Positions 28,196-38,576 of a DNA stretch of 64,000 bases are shown piece by piece (within the stretch, counting starts at the first letter, position 1; each line of letters begins with the position of its first letter). The notes under the pieces are model-generated. The model was given only the letters and a program-made list of their open reading frames with translations, had not been told where the DNA came from and did no database searches. The position numbers and the translations under genes were made by a program. Source of the DNA: Pseudoalteromonas piscicida (GTDB taxonomy: Bacteria; Pseudomonadota; Gammaproteobacteria; Enterobacterales; Alteromonadaceae); NCBI RefSeq assembly GCF_002744175.1, contig NZ_NKHF01000077.1, forward strand, positions 62,001-126,000. Reading direction: 5' to 3'.

Positions 28196-28464
28196 TGCTA
28201 GAAAATACGTTTTTAATTCAAAATAAACTCGGTTTACATGCGCGAGCAGCAACCGAGCTTGCACAACTGGCCACGCAATTTGATGCCGAGGTGACTTTGT
28301 ATCAAGGTGAAAAAAGTGCTGCGGCAGACAGCGTGCTAGCACTGCTCTTACTAGAGAGTAGCCAGGGAAAAGAAGTCCGTGTTGTATGTGAAGGCCCCGA
28401 TGCCCAGCCTGCCCTCAATGCCATTGGCCGTTTAATTGCAAATAAGTTTAACGAATCTGAGTAA
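28195..28464 (+). CDS. npr: Nitrogen PTS phosphocarrier protein NPr
   Basis: NPr is the HPr-like phosphocarrier linking EI(Ntr) to EIIA(Ntr). The 89-residue protein has the HPr active-site motif NKLGLHARAA with His15, and the regulatory-site helix region LLLESSQGKEV. Its ATG overlaps the rapZ stop by one base. It is the last gene of the rpoN cluster. Confidence 0.95.
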   Translation: MLENTFLIQNKLGLHARAATELAQLATQFDAEVTLYQGEKSAAADSVLALLLLESSQGKEVRVVCEGPDAQPALNAIGRLIANKFNESE

Positions 28465-28824
28465 AACCTCTTTGCTTTATTCAGCAACATTAAGCTCAAT
28501 TCGCTGTAATTACTGACACTCAGGGTTGATTCAGCTCTTAATTGCTACCCTCCTCCCCCTACACTTGTGAGTGAATAAGTCACTCATTATCAAGCGTAAC
28601 CCTTGGTAGTTCAAAGTAAACTGAGTTACACTGTAATTCCGATTAGTAACCCGATATGCGCTGCTTTAGCAAATTGATAGTTTCTAAAGCGCATAGCACT
28701 GCATGTGCTAACAACCCACCAGCAGAAACACACTGAATAAACCTAAAGATTTCTGCGCTACAATAACAATATCAGGGTAACTTATTAACAACACTTTCTG
28801 TCACGATAATCAAAAAGGATGCCT
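28465..28824. other. Gene-free stretch between npr and mgtE
   Basis: About 360 bases with no supported coding frame. A long imperfect hairpin is visible at 28656-28694 (ATGCG...CTTTAG pairing with CTAAAGCGCAT), without a T-run. It should contain the mgtE promoter and perhaps a leader. No known magnesium riboswitch consensus was recognised. Confidence 0.5.
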
Positions 28825-30183
28825 ATGCCTGAAGTATTTGAACAAGACTACACACTGGAACAACTCCAAAAGGTAACTAAAGCCTTAAACAGTGGTCAGT
28901 TTGTTCAAGTTAGGCGCATGCTTGCAGAAACAGCACCTTGTGACACCGCACTTTTACTCGAATCATCCCCGCATAAAGTTCGCTCAATGCTTTGGCAGCT
29001 TGTTGACCCTGATATTCAAGGCGACGTACTCGAAGAGCTATCTGAAGATGTAAGGCTTGGGATCATCGCCCAGATGGAGCCTGAACTGATTGCTGCCGCA
29101 ACCGAGGACATGGACGATGATGACCTTGGTGACGTACTTCGTAGCCTGCCTGATACCGTTTATCAAGACGTTATTGGTGCCATGGATAGCCAAGACCGAG
29201 AGCGTGCCACGCAAGCGCTCTCTTATAAGGAGCATTCAGCGGGTGCTTTAATGAGCACCGATACGGTAACTATTCGCCCAGATGTGACATTAGAGGTCGT
29301 ATTTCGCTATCTGCGCCTTAAAGGTGAATTACCAGATGGTACGGATGAACTATATGTCGTAGATAAAGACAACTGCTTTTTAGGGGCGCTTTCCGTCAAC
29401 ACCTTATTGACCAAGTCTCCAGATAGCATAGTCCGAGAACTGATGGACGAAGATAAGGAAACTATCCCTATCTCTATGGACGAGTCTGAAGTGGCGCAGC
29501 TGTTTGAACGTCATAATTGGATTTCAGCCCCTGTAGTTGACGATAACGCCCACTTACTCGGCCGTGTAACCATCGATGACGTGGTCGACGTCATTCGCGA
29601 AGACGCTGAGCACAGCTTATTGAGCATGGCAGGTCTTGAAGATGAAGAAGATACCTTTGCTCCAGTACTAAAGAGTAGCCAACGCCGTTCTATCTGGCTA
29701 GGCATTAACTTGCTCACGGCGTTAATGGCTGCATTTGTTGCCAGCTTTTTCGAAGGTACATTAGATATTTTACCTATTCTTGCTGTGTTAAACGGCATCG
29801 TACCGAGCATGGGTGGTGTGGCAGGTAGTCAAACCCTAACACTTGTGATCCGTGGTATTGCACTTGGTCATATCAACCAAACAAACCAAAAGTTTTTAAT
29901 GGGTAAAGAGCTGGCGATTGGTGCCCTTAATGGGGTGCTCTGGTCGGTATTAATTGCGGGTGTGATTGCGATATGGCAGTGGGATTTCACGCTCGGTGCA
30001 GTTATTGCCTTCGCTATGTTTATGAACTTAGTCGCGGCAGGTATCGCAGGCGCAAGTATTCCAATTATGTTGAAGAAAATGAATATCGATCCAGCGTTGG
30101 CGGGCAGTGTAGTATTAACAACAGTAACCGATATCGTTGGTATCTTTGCGTTCCTTGGAACAGCAACTTGGTTACTCGTTTAA
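28825..30183 (+). CDS. mgtE: Magnesium transporter MgtE
   Basis: MgtE is a homodimeric magnesium channel gated by cytoplasmic Mg-sensing domains. The ATG at 28825 (MPEVFEQDYTLEQL) is preferred, since AAAGG then lies six bases away; the one at 28819 touches the Shine-Dalgarno. The 452-residue protein has a helical N-domain (about 5-130) with ELSEDVRLGIIAQM, two CBS domains (about 135-260) rich in acidic residues, and five membrane helices with the family signature SMGGVAGSQTLTLVIRG. It stands alone, convergent with pmbA. Confidence 0.95.
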   Translation: MPEVFEQDYTLEQLQKVTKALNSGQFVQVRRMLAETAPCDTALLLESSPHKVRSMLWQLVDPDIQGDVLEELSEDVRLGIIAQMEPELIAAATEDMDDDDLGDVLRSLPDTVYQDVIGAMDSQDRERATQALSYKEHSAGALMSTDTVTIRPDVTLEVVFRYLRLKGELPDGTDELYVVDKDNCFLGALSVNTLLTKSPDSIVRELMDEDKETIPISMDESEVAQLFERHNWISAPVVDDNAHLLGRVTIDDVVDVIREDAEHSLLSMAGLEDEEDTFAPVLKSSQRRSIWLGINLLTALMAAFVASFFEGTLDILPILAVLNGIVPSMGGVAGSQTLTLVIRGIALGHINQTNQKFLMGKELAIGALNGVLWSVLIAGVIAIWQWDFTLGAVIAFAMFMNLVAAGIAGASIPIMLKKMNIDPALAGSVVLTTVTDIVGIFAFLGTATWLLV

Positions 30184-30194
30184 CAAGAAAAGAC

Positions 30195-30217
30195 AATGCT
30201 GGCAACTGGCCAGCATT
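30195..30217. terminator. Hairpin between convergent mgtE and pmbA
   Basis: AATGCTGGC-aactg-GCCAGCATT, a perfect 9-bp stem. The minus-strand side is followed by a T-rich tract (GTCTTTTCTTG), so it probably ends pmbA and may also serve mgtE. Confidence 0.6.
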
Positions 30218-30234
30218 ACTCAATATATTCTGAA

Positions 30235-31584
30235 TTATTCGCCTGCGATCTGCATGCTATTAAGTAGTACAGAGCCCGTCTGAACTGCACCTCGACGCTC
30301 TATATCGCCACCTAAGCCTACAATACCTGAAAACATATCTTTTAAGTTTCCAGCAATGGTGATTTCACTAACTGGGTACTGAATTGTTCCGTTTTCAACC
30401 CAAAAGCCTGCCGCCCCTCTTGAATAGTCACCTGTTACTGTATTTACACCTTGTCCCATCAGTTCTGTGACTAACAAGCCAGTTCCCATGGTTGCCAACA
30501 AGCTATTTAAGTCATCGTGGGTTGGTTTTACTAACCAGTTATGGATGCCACCTGCATGGCCTGTCGCTTGCATATTCATTCTGCGCGCCGCATAACTTGC
30601 CAATAGGTAGGTATTTAACACTCCGTCGGTAATAATTTCGCGGTCTATCGTTTTTACCCCTTCACTATCAAATGGGCTAGATGCAAGCCCTCTTGGTAAA
30701 TGTGGCTTCTCCTCGATGTTGACACAGGCATTAAAAATTTGTGTATCCAAGGAATCAAGCAAAAAGCTTGATTTACGATAGAGAGCCCCACCACCAATAC
30801 CAGAGACCAAATGTCCAAACAAACTGTTAGCAATGTCAGCTCTAAATACAACAGGTACCTTTCGTGTAGAGAGCTTGCGGCTGCCAAGTTTCGCTAACGT
30901 AGACTGGGCGGCCTCTAAGCCAACATCTTCAGGTGATTTTAACTGCGTATGTACTCGAGATAGCGCATATGCTGAATCCCGTTGCATTTGCTCCCCTTCC
31001 TTACCGATCACCATAGTGCTTAAGCTATGTCTGGTGCGGGGGAAGCCTGCAATCAGTCCATGACTATTACCATAAACTCGGATCCCCTGGTGACTTGATA
31101 AGCTCGCGCCATCAGAGTTTACGATTCTTGGATCGTATTCCAGCGCAGCCTTTTCTGCTGCAATACACTGATCGATAGCTTCATCGGGAGAGACTTCCCA
31201 AGGGTGGAAGAGATCGAGATCGGGCGGTGACATTTCCAGTAACGCTTTATCAGCCACACCATTACAGGGGTCATCCGAGGTAAATTTAGCGATGTCTATC
31301 GCTTTTTCGACCACTGAGCGTAACGCTTCTGGACTCAAGTCCGCTGTTGAAGCTGAGCCTTTATGGTTGCCGACATAGACACTAATGCCAAGCCCGCCAT
31401 CTTGGTTAAACTCGATGGTTTCAACCTCTCCCATACGTGTACTTACGGACAGACCTGATGTGCTCGACATCGCGGCTTCTGCCGACGTCGCACCTAATTT
31501 TTTCGCCTGCGCGAGTACATCGGCAACAGCGTTTTTCACATCATCAATTTGATTATATATAGGGTGTTGTTGAGGTTGAGTCAT
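30235..31584 (-). CDS. pmbA: Metalloprotease subunit TldE (PmbA)
   Basis: TldE/PmbA is the partner of the TldD protease; in E. coli the pair matures microcin B17 and degrades CcdA. The 449-residue protein belongs to the U62 family: [32 protein letters not shown] near the start, and [26 protein letters not shown] in the place where TldD carries its metal-binding HExxxH. TldE lacks that motif, as expected for the non-catalytic subunit. AAGGT precedes the ATG. It is divergent from darP (yjgA), as in E. coli. Confidence 0.95.
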   Translation of the reverse strand: MTQPQQHPIYNQIDDVKNAVADVLAQAKKLGATSAEAAMSSTSGLSVSTRMGEVETIEFNQDGGLGISVYVGNHKGSASTADLSPEALRSVVEKAIDIAKFTSDDPCNGVADKALLEMSPPDLDLFHPWEVSPDEAIDQCIAAEKAALEYDPRIVNSDGASLSSHQGIRVYGNSHGLIAGFPRTRHSLSTMVIGKEGEQMQRDSAYALSRVHTQLKSPEDVGLEAAQSTLAKLGSRKLSTRKVPVVFRADIANSLFGHLVSGIGGGALYRKSSFLLDSLDTQIFNACVNIEEKPHLPRGLASSPFDSEGVKTIDREIITDGVLNTYLLASYAARRMNMQATGHAGGIHNWLVKPTHDDLNSLLATMGTGLLVTELMGQGVNTVTGDYSRGAAGFWVENGTIQYPVSEITIAGNLKDMFSGIVGLGGDIERRGAVQTGSVLLNSMQIAGE

Positions 31585-31668
31585 AGATACCTTATCCGCT
31601 CGCTCTTGTGACTAAAGCTTATAACTTAATATGCTAACACAGCTACTACCTATTGTAGTGATCAATTG

Positions 31669-31677
31669 TGGTATACT
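31669..31677 (+). promoter_or_regulatory. Extended -10 promoter element for darP
   Basis: TGGTATACT, an extended -10 box, about 44 bases before the darP ATG. A weak -35-like TTGTAG lies upstream at a short spacing, so the extended motif would carry most of the recognition. Confidence 0.5.
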
Positions 31678-31720
31678 CTAGCGTTAGAGACCTTAATTAT
31701 TCATAGTATAGACAAGACCA

Positions 31721-32239
31721 ATGGCTAAACACGAGCAAACGACTGAAGAAGAGATTATTTACGTTTCCAAGAGCGAATTGAAACGTGAGGCGCAAGAGCT
31801 ACACGAGCTGGGCTGTGACATAGCAGGGCTTGGCAAGAAACAGCGTGAAAAGCTTCCTCTCACCGACGAACTCAAAGAAGCCATGGCTGTTGCAGATAAA
31901 ATTCGTGCAAAAACCGATGCTTATCGTCGTCACATGAATTACATCGCAAAAACGTTACGTAGTACGGCAAATGTAGAAGAGATCCAAGCGGCAATGGATC
32001 TGATGCTGAATAAAAATAATCAAGCCGATGTACTGATGAATAAAATAGAGCTGATCCGAGACGAAGTGATTGCCAAAGGGGATAGTAAAATCAATGAACT
32101 CTTAAATGAGTACCCTGAACTTGAGCGCCAAAAAATGCGTCAAATGGCTCGTCAAGCCAGCAAAGAAGTAAAAGCTGAAAAGCCAGGTAAAGCCTACAAA
32201 GAGCTGTTTCAATACCTCAAAGAAGCCATCATGCCTTAA
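31721..32239 (+). CDS. darP: Dual-action ribosomal maturation protein DarP (YjgA, DUF615)
   Basis: DarP (YjgA) is a late-stage 50S assembly factor. The 172-residue protein has the family landmarks: EIIYVSKSELKREAQELHELG at the start, LTDELKEAMAVADKIR, RRHMNYIAKTLR and a highly charged C-terminal half (PELERQKMRQMARQASKE). It is mostly helical with no membrane segment. Divergent from pmbA and convergent with tldD. Confidence 0.93.
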   Translation: MAKHEQTTEEEIIYVSKSELKREAQELHELGCDIAGLGKKQREKLPLTDELKEAMAVADKIRAKTDAYRRHMNYIAKTLRSTANVEEIQAAMDLMLNKNNQADVLMNKIELIRDEVIAKGDSKINELLNEYPELERQKMRQMARQASKEVKAEKPGKAYKELFQYLKEAIMP

Positions 32240-32250
32240 GATTTGTTGTT

Positions 32251-32316
32251 ATACCAATTGAGCTAGTTCTCTAATTTGAAGGATGAAATAGCTCATTTAC
32301 TTAATACATTTGGTAT
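32251..32316. repeat. Dispersed ATACCAAW repeat, copy B (full form, 66 bp)
   Basis: The unit starts ATACCAATTG and ends CATTTGGTAT, so its ends are inverted copies. The interior contains GAAATAGCTCATTT, shared with the copy at 5901. The right half is identical, in reverse complement, to the copy at 15848. It lies between darP and its terminator and has no coding capacity. Confidence 0.7.
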
Positions 32317-32331
32317 TACTTTGGCAGAATA

Positions 32332-32357
32332 CAAAAAGGCGCTACAGCGCCTTTTTG
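32332..32357. terminator. Bidirectional terminator between darP and tldD
   Basis: CAAAAAGGCGCT-ac-AGCGCCTTTTTG, a perfect 12-bp inverted repeat with flanking A and T tracts. It ends darP and the long mre-to-tldD operon. Confidence 0.9.
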
Positions 32358-32382
32358 TTATTAAATCAAATGCAAATTTGAA

Positions 32383-33822
32383 TTAAGCTGTGCCACCTAC
32401 CGTGATTTCGTCAATCTTTAAGCTAGGTTGACCAACTCCAACAGGGACGCTTTGACCATCTTTGCCACAAACCCCAACACCGTTATCCAGTGCCAGATCA
32501 TTCCCTACCATAGAGACTTTTTTCATGACATCTGGACCATTACCTATCAGTGTCGCGCCTTTTATCGGTTGGGTTATTTTACCATTTTCGATTAAATAGG
32601 CTTCTGAGGCTGAGAACACAAACTTGCCAGAGGTAATATCAACTTGCCCTCCACCAAAGTTGCTTGCAAAGATCCCTTTGTCGACACTACGAATGATCTC
32701 TTCTTGCGTGTGCGCTCCCGCTAACATGTAGGTATTAGTCATTCTCGGCATTGGTAAATGGGCATATGACTCGCGGCGAGCATTGCCTGTAGGTGCAACC
32801 CCCATCAAGCTCGCATTCTGTTTATCTTGCATATAACCTTTTAAAATACCGTTTTCAATCAGTACATTGTAAGCCGCTGGTGTACCTTCATCATCGACAT
32901 TTAATGAGCCTCTGCGGTCCGCAATCGTGCCATCGTCAACAATCGTACATAAACTAGAGGCTACTTGCTCGCCGATCCTACCACTGAATGCTGAGGCGCC
33001 TTTACGGTTAAAGTCCCCTTCAAGACCATGCCCTACAGCTTCGTGTAACAGTACACCCGGCCAACCTGCACCGAGTACCACCGGCATAGCTCCTGCTGGC
33101 GCATCAATGGCTTCAAGGTTGACTCGCGCTTGTCTTACCGCTTCTTTCGCAAATTGCATCCATCTAGGTTTACCGTCTACTAATTCTTTGAAATAGCCGT
33201 AGTCTAAACGTGCACCACCTCCAGCACTGCCTCGCTCACGACGGCCATTTTTTTCCAATAGCACAGAGCAATTTAAACGAATTAGCGGACGGATATCCGT
33301 AGCAAACGTCCCATCACTCGCAGCGATTAACACTTCCTCGTATACCGCCGACAATGAACTAACCACCTGTTGGGCTTCAGGCGCTAAATCGCGAATACAT
33401 TGCTCTATCTCTTTCAATAACGATACTTTGTCTGCGTCGGTCATGCTAGTGATTGGCTGGGCCGGTTGAAAGTGTAGTGTAGTCGCCACATCACTGAATA
33501 CTTGGACTTTGCCGTTCTCGCCCGCTTGAGCAATACTGCGCGCAGCCTCTGCGGCTTTATTGAGAGCTTCGATATTAATAGCATCGGAATAACTAAAACC
33601 CGTTTTTTCGCCGCTCACAGCACGTACACCAACACCCCGTTCAATGTTATAGCTGCCATCTTTGACTATGCCATCTTCTAACACCCAAGTTTCATGGTGG
33701 CTCGATTGAAAGTACAGATCGGCATAATTTACTTTGTGCTGATGAATATACTCGAGTGTTTGTGCTAATTGCTCTCGTGTCAGCTGACTGTTGGTCAGTA
33801 AATTCTGCTCTACATTACTCAT
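32383..33822 (-). CDS. tldD: Metalloprotease TldD
   Basis: TldD is the catalytic subunit of the TldD/TldE peptidase. The 479-residue protein shows the zinc motif [11 protein letters not shown] (two histidines spaced HExxxH) near residue 260, after [14 protein letters not shown]. It has the conserved C-terminal stretch [29 protein letters not shown] and GICGKDGQ-like [17 protein letters not shown]. Its start overlaps the upstream nitrilase-family gene by four bases, so it ends the mreB operon. The partner gene pmbA is only about 0.8 kb away across darP. Confidence 0.96.
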   Translation of the reverse strand: MSNVEQNLLTNSQLTREQLAQTLEYIHQHKVNYADLYFQSSHHETWVLEDGIVKDGSYNIERGVGVRAVSGEKTGFSYSDAINIEALNKAAEAARSIAQAGENGKVQVFSDVATTLHFQPAQPITSMTDADKVSLLKEIEQCIRDLAPEAQQVVSSLSAVYEEVLIAASDGTFATDIRPLIRLNCSVLLEKNGRRERGSAGGGARLDYGYFKELVDGKPRWMQFAKEAVRQARVNLEAIDAPAGAMPVVLGAGWPGVLLHEAVGHGLEGDFNRKGASAFSGRIGEQVASSLCTIVDDGTIADRRGSLNVDDEGTPAAYNVLIENGILKGYMQDKQNASLMGVAPTGNARRESYAHLPMPRMTNTYMLAGAHTQEEIIRSVDKGIFASNFGGGQVDITSGKFVFSASEAYLIENGKITQPIKGATLIGNGPDVMKKVSMVGNDLALDNGVGVCGKDGQSVPVGVGQPSLKIDEITVGGTA

Positions 33823-34634
33823 AAAAACTCACTTTTAAATCGGTTATGATCCGCTACCGGCATTTTTTTTCGGATCGAATCAAGGAATGCTGTATCTATC
33901 GACTGTGATATCGGCGTTAAACTCGTGCCTGAGTCAGCTAGTACCTCGCCCCAAGGTGAGACAATTAAGCTATGCCCGTATGTTTCTCGGCCATTCTCAT
34001 GACTGCCTGTCTGAGCGGCTGCAACCACATAACATTGATTTTCAATCGCTCTAGCTTGTAGCAAAGGTTGCCAGTGTGCGGCTCCCGTTGTACAGGTAAA
34101 TGCACTCGGAACCAAAAACAATTCAGCCCCCTGTGCCCTCATCACCTGAAATAGACCAGCAAAGCGTAAGTCATAACAAACACTCAGACCAATTTTACCA
34201 AACGGGCTGTCTACCACTACAACATCTTGGCCTGACTCAGTACGTTCTGACTCTCGATACCGTTTGGTGTTATCACTCACCTCGGCGTCAAACAGATGGA
34301 TTTTATTATAGCGTGCGACGACTTCTCCACGAGCATTAAATAAAAAACTCGCAGCGTGGTATTTTTCGTCTGAACTTGGTATTGCTATGGTGCCCGCCGC
34401 TAACCAAACACCATATTGCTGGCACAGTCTGCCAAGCTCTTGTAAATAACCTTCACTGTGTAGCGCCTCCTGCCAAGTTTGCTGGGCGTTATCGCAAAAC
34501 GCTAACCACGTTTCAGGCAAGCAAACTAAAGTGGGGCCATTAATCACCAACTTAGCGAGCTGATTACGCAAGTAATCCAAATTCACTTGTGGCGTTTTTG
34601 CCGAGCACATTGGTAATGCGATCACTTTAGCCAT
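33819..34634 (-). CDS. Carbon-nitrogen hydrolase (nitrilase superfamily, Nit-like deaminated glutathione amidase)
   Basis: The start is taken at 34634 ([15 protein letters not shown]), overlapping the yhdP stop by eight bases. A longer upstream frame would run far into yhdP. The 271-residue protein has the full nitrilase triad: Glu41 (LPETW), Lys111 (RYNKIHLFD) and Cys153 ([10 protein letters not shown]). The Nit1/NitFhit-like context ([19 protein letters not shown]) suggests amidase action on deaminated glutathione, a metabolite-repair role, by family similarity only. It sits between yhdP and tldD, a common gammaproteobacterial order. Confidence 0.88.
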   Translation of the reverse strand: MAKVIALPMCSAKTPQVNLDYLRNQLAKLVINGPTLVCLPETWLAFCDNAQQTWQEALHSEGYLQELGRLCQQYGVWLAAGTIAIPSSDEKYHAASFLFNARGEVVARYNKIHLFDAEVSDNTKRYRESERTESGQDVVVVDSPFGKIGLSVCYDLRFAGLFQVMRAQGAELFLVPSAFTCTTGAAHWQPLLQARAIENQCYVVAAAQTGSHENGRETYGHSLIVSPWGEVLADSGTSLTPISQSIDTAFLDSIRKKMPVADHNRFKSEFL

Positions 34635-37600
34635 TATTACCTTCCTTACTCTGCGGCTCACTAGGCTGCTTACTCTGCTTAAGTGTAGCACTGTGCTTTG
34701 GTTCTGAGTGCAAAGGTAGCTCGTCCTGATTATTTTTCTTAGGCGTTGTGGGTGCCGATGTAGGTGCCGGCTCTTCTTCTGGCACTATTGGCTTGGGTAA
34801 TTCCACTTCTTTACTCTTACGATCAACTTCTGTAACCACAGGTTCCTGCATCGTCCCAGTGATTTTGAAATTAATTTCCGAGATAACACGGGCAGAGTGG
34901 ATCACTTTATCTAATGCCAGAGCTGCTAATCCGGTAACAGGGTTGACGGCCCAAGCCATGATCACGGGTAGACTAGAAGTGACTTGAGGTGCAACCGCGA
35001 GATCATAGTTAATTTCATGGGTATTCAGATCGGCATAACCACGTATTGATAAATCAGCGGGAACACCGTCCAGCTTGGTGTCTTCAGTCACCGCGACCCC
35101 GTTACTTAACTGTACTGAGCCGCTCATGCTGTTGTAGAAAAAGCCTTTAGAAAACACATCTCTAAAATCAAGACGCAGCTTTCGGATCAGCGAATCCAAG
35201 CTTAATAAGGAGAATACCCGCGCGCCATTATCGCTAATTTCAGCTAAGTGTCCCTCACCCAAACGCCATGTTATTGTTCCACCAAGGCTAGGAAGATCCA
35301 TGTCATAAGGAGCCCCTTGCCACGCTAAATCAAATTCAATATTCGCCCGCGAGTCTTTAATGGTTGAAGTGATATCAAACTCGTCGGTTAACTCGCCAAA
35401 ATCATCACTGACTAGCGCGCCAGATAAACTGGTTTTACCTTGCTCAAAGCGGCCACTGGCATTGAGTTTATGGTCTTTTTTATCGACCACAAGTTCAGAA
35501 ATATTGAGTCGATTACCATCACCAAATAAAGACAAACTGACTTTATCTAGCTGATATTCATCGACCTTACAGTCAGCGCAAACAAACTCGGTTGCAGGCA
35601 AACTAAGCAACCAGTCTAGAGGATCCTCCTCTTTCTCAGGGCTTGGCTCTGGTGATTGTTCTGACTTAGGGAGATTGAGGCGTAAATAATCGCTATTGAT
35701 GTGAATTGGACGGCTTGAATTCGAGGCTGGAATTGCCACTTGTGAGCGCATTTCTTTACTGTTTATCTTAAGCTGCATCGCTCCATTTAATGGTGCCATG
35801 GCAATATCGACATCGTGAAATGGAATATCCGCCACAGTGACTTTTGAAAACGAGCCACTCACTTGATTAAGTGCAGGTATAAAGGCGGCTCCAGACTCCG
35901 ATCTAGGTGCTTTAACAATACGATTAATCAGGGGTAACCAAGGAAGCAGCTCCACTTCTTGCTGCTTTATTGTAATATCAAATCCCGTCGCGTTTAGCCC
36001 CTCGTCTTTACTCCCTATGATGAGGTGGGCATTACGCATAGCACCCGAATCGTTATCAATGATGCCATTGAAATACAACTGGTTATCGACACTCGCCGTA
36101 ATTAAATTAGAGATATCATCGCCCAATACTGTGCCACTCAGTAGCCGAGCTTGCTTTGCCGGTTTAGCGAATTGGTCAGGTAAGTAACTTGCAATCCCAC
36201 GTAAGTCGCTATCAAACTTTGCTTTGTAATTGAACCCAGTTGCTGCAAAGTTTAATACCAGCTCGGTGTTCAATATACTGCTGCCATCAAAATAACCGTC
36301 AATGATCCCATTGGCGTGTGGTTGCAATTGTTCGATTGCAGCTTGCAAGCCTATTTTAGTGTTCACTTGGTAATTTTGCTTATCACCGTGACCGGATAAA
36401 TCCAACGATAATGGCATATCGAGCCAGGTTGCAGCTAAATTGTTAACTTCTATGGTGTCATCATCGAATTTTACAACACCAGTTACCTTTTGCAGCTGCA
36501 TCCCAGGTTTCGCTAAGAAAACTGGATTATCCTTTAAATACACCTCACCTTTGGCATTCACGGCCCCACTGTGTAAGTCTACCGCTAGGTGCACATCTCC
36601 TTTTGCCGTGCCTGAGGCTTGAACAATGTCGAGAATATTAGCAAGCGGGTCTACCAGCGGGGTCTTGGCAAAAAACGGCTGTAACGTGCTGGCATCTGTT
36701 TCATGGAGAATATCAACGGTCAGCACATCAGCATGGTTTAGATCCTCAATGCTGACGACAACCCCTTCATCAATTGTTTGATTCACCAACTTGCCATGAT
36801 GCGCATAGATATCCATTCTTTCATTTTCAAAGTGCAGTGTAACATCCCCAGAAGTCACGCTAGGCCAATTTGGCGCAAAACCAAAGGTGACATCGTTTAG
36901 GCGAGACTTCACCTCAAACTGACCTTGTTTATCGGCAAAGGGAAAGTGCGAGAGCGGACCGTTAAGTAGTACTTGGGTTTGCTGATGCTGGCCGCCCTGT
37001 ATACCTGCTTCAAGATAGTCAACTAAGCTTTTACGCATGATGCTAACGGGAAAATATCGAGACGCAATTTCACCACGTCCACCCGATAGCTCAGCATACA
37101 AGTCAAGTGTTGGGTCGTCAGATAAATGTAGCGAAAATTCCGTAGCCAAGGCTACGTCTTGATTGCTAAGCCAAAGGTTAGGGCTTGAAACTAGCCAACC
37201 ATGCTGGGGCTTCTCTTGAATAAAGATATCGCCACTTAATTGCTCAATCTCAAGGTTACTCTTGAATGTTTCTTTTGATAGTAGCTCGCTTTGCTCTGCA
37301 CTTAAGTTAAGCCTGAACTGACCGTCTGCTGCGCTCAACTCTAGTCGTGTGCCATAAATCCCTGGGATCCCCTGATAAGGCTCAAAGGCAATATCTTCAA
37401 TAACCCCCCATGCAGAGAATGCGGAATTGCTATCTATACTAAACTTGGCAGCAGTTAGCTGGCCATTTGGGTTCATGCCATAAAGTAAGTCTCTACCTGG
37501 AAACTGCGCCAACTGAGCCAATTCTGCTAATAAACTGGCATTGATGTTTTCTAGCCAAAAGGTTTTGTTATCCTTATGCCATAAAGCTTCCATTAAAATT

Positions 37601-38562
37601 GGCGGCAACGCTATTTGGTTGCGGCTAAACTGAATACCACTACTTTGGATCCAAAACCCGTGCAGATCGGGGGTGAGTAGAAATTGGGCGTCGTCCAACG
37701 CTAGCGTACGTAGCGTGTCGTCTTCGTGCCAAGTTAACACACTTGGTTTGATATCCACCGTAATATCTTGCAATGTGCCTTGCTCAAAACCAAGCCATAA
37801 TTGCGCATTGATATCTGCAGTTAGATCTGGATATTCTAGGGTGATCAACTCTTCCAACCAGTCGACGGGGTTGACTTTATCCGCAGATACATAAATATTT
37901 CCTGCCAGCTCTCGCAACCTGCGACCAGATAGCGATAATCTGGCATTAAATTGGCCTTGAGAAAACCCAGGCAGTGCAATCTCACCCGCCCCTTCATGTA
38001 ACGAGCTGGAGTTTTGCCACACTAGGTCTTTCAGTAATAAACTGTGTGTTTTACCACTAGAAAAGGTGATATTCAGGCGACTGTTTTGCACTGCAAAATG
38101 GCCAACATCACCCAAAAATAAGCTTTCAATGAGTGATTGCTGCTCGAATGCACCTTGCTCCTCATTGGCGCGGAGCTTACGAAGATCAATATCAGCCTCA
38201 AAGCCTTCTAATACAAAGTAGTTAGATGCTATTTGCATCTGTCTTACTGACTCTAAGACATTAAGCTGCAAAGAGGTTTTGGCGATATTAATCGAAATCG
38301 GGGAGTTTTGATTATCGGTAAATGAGAGCGACTCCAGCACTAGCGCAGGGCCATTTCCTTCCCAGCTGGCACTGATCTGGCCGATACTAATATCAACATT
38401 AAGCTGTTTTTGGATCAGCGCTTCTATATTACTTTTGTAATCATTGGCATAAGGTAAGGCATACTTAAGCGCAGACACCAACACCGCGAGTGTCACCAAA
38501 GTGATCGCAAAAATTTGCCACGCTTTACGCAGGCAGAAAAAACAGACGGCCTTAGCCTGCAT
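34627..38562 (-). CDS. yhdP: AsmA-like intermembrane phospholipid transport protein YhdP
   Basis: YhdP is a very large inner-membrane-anchored periplasmic protein of the AsmA/TamB type that forms a lipid-conducting groove toward the outer membrane. 1311 residues (E. coli about 1266). One N-terminal membrane helix (about 14-34), then DUF3971 and a long beta-rich repeat region. The AsmA-like C-terminal domain contains SLLSLDSLIRKLRLDFRDVFSKGFFYNSMSGS and the VAPQVTSSLPVIMAWAVNPVTGLAALALDKVI segment. The tail is Pro/Glu/Ser-rich and disordered. Fits the mre-maf-rng-yhdP order. Confidence 0.94.
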   Translation of the reverse strand: MQAKAVCFFCLRKAWQIFAITLVTLAVLVSALKYALPYANDYKSNIEALIQKQLNVDISIGQISASWEGNGPALVLESLSFTDNQNSPISINIAKTSLQLNVLESVRQMQIASNYFVLEGFEADIDLRKLRANEEQGAFEQQSLIESLFLGDVGHFAVQNSRLNITFSSGKTHSLLLKDLVWQNSSSLHEGAGEIALPGFSQGQFNARLSLSGRRLRELAGNIYVSADKVNPVDWLEELITLEYPDLTADINAQLWLGFEQGTLQDITVDIKPSVLTWHEDDTLRTLALDDAQFLLTPDLHGFWIQSSGIQFSRNQIALPPILMEALWHKDNKTFWLENINASLLAELAQLAQFPGRDLLYGMNPNGQLTAAKFSIDSNSAFSAWGVIEDIAFEPYQGIPGIYGTRLELSAADGQFRLNLSAEQSELLSKETFKSNLEIEQLSGDIFIQEKPQHGWLVSSPNLWLSNQDVALATEFSLHLSDDPTLDLYAELSGGRGEIASRYFPVSIMRKSLVDYLEAGIQGGQHQQTQVLLNGPLSHFPFADKQGQFEVKSRLNDVTFGFAPNWPSVTSGDVTLHFENERMDIYAHHGKLVNQTIDEGVVVSIEDLNHADVLTVDILHETDASTLQPFFAKTPLVDPLANILDIVQASGTAKGDVHLAVDLHSGAVNAKGEVYLKDNPVFLAKPGMQLQKVTGVVKFDDDTIEVNNLAATWLDMPLSLDLSGHGDKQNYQVNTKIGLQAAIEQLQPHANGIIDGYFDGSSILNTELVLNFAATGFNYKAKFDSDLRGIASYLPDQFAKPAKQARLLSGTVLGDDISNLITASVDNQLYFNGIIDNDSGAMRNAHLIIGSKDEGLNATGFDITIKQQEVELLPWLPLINRIVKAPRSESGAAFIPALNQVSGSFSKVTVADIPFHDVDIAMAPLNGAMQLKINSKEMRSQVAIPASNSSRPIHINSDYLRLNLPKSEQSPEPSPEKEEDPLDWLLSLPATEFVCADCKVDEYQLDKVSLSLFGDGNRLNISELVVDKKDHKLNASGRFEQGKTSLSGALVSDDFGELTDEFDITSTIKDSRANIEFDLAWQGAPYDMDLPSLGGTITWRLGEGHLAEISDNGARVFSLLSLDSLIRKLRLDFRDVFSKGFFYNSMSGSVQLSNGVAVTEDTKLDGVPADLSIRGYADLNTHEINYDLAVAPQVTSSLPVIMAWAVNPVTGLAALALDKVIHSARVISEINFKITGTMQEPVVTEVDRKSKEVELPKPIVPEEEPAPTSAPTTPKKNNQDELPLHSEPKHSATLKQSKQPSEPQSKEGNNG

Positions 38563-38576
38563 GTACAGCTACCTTT

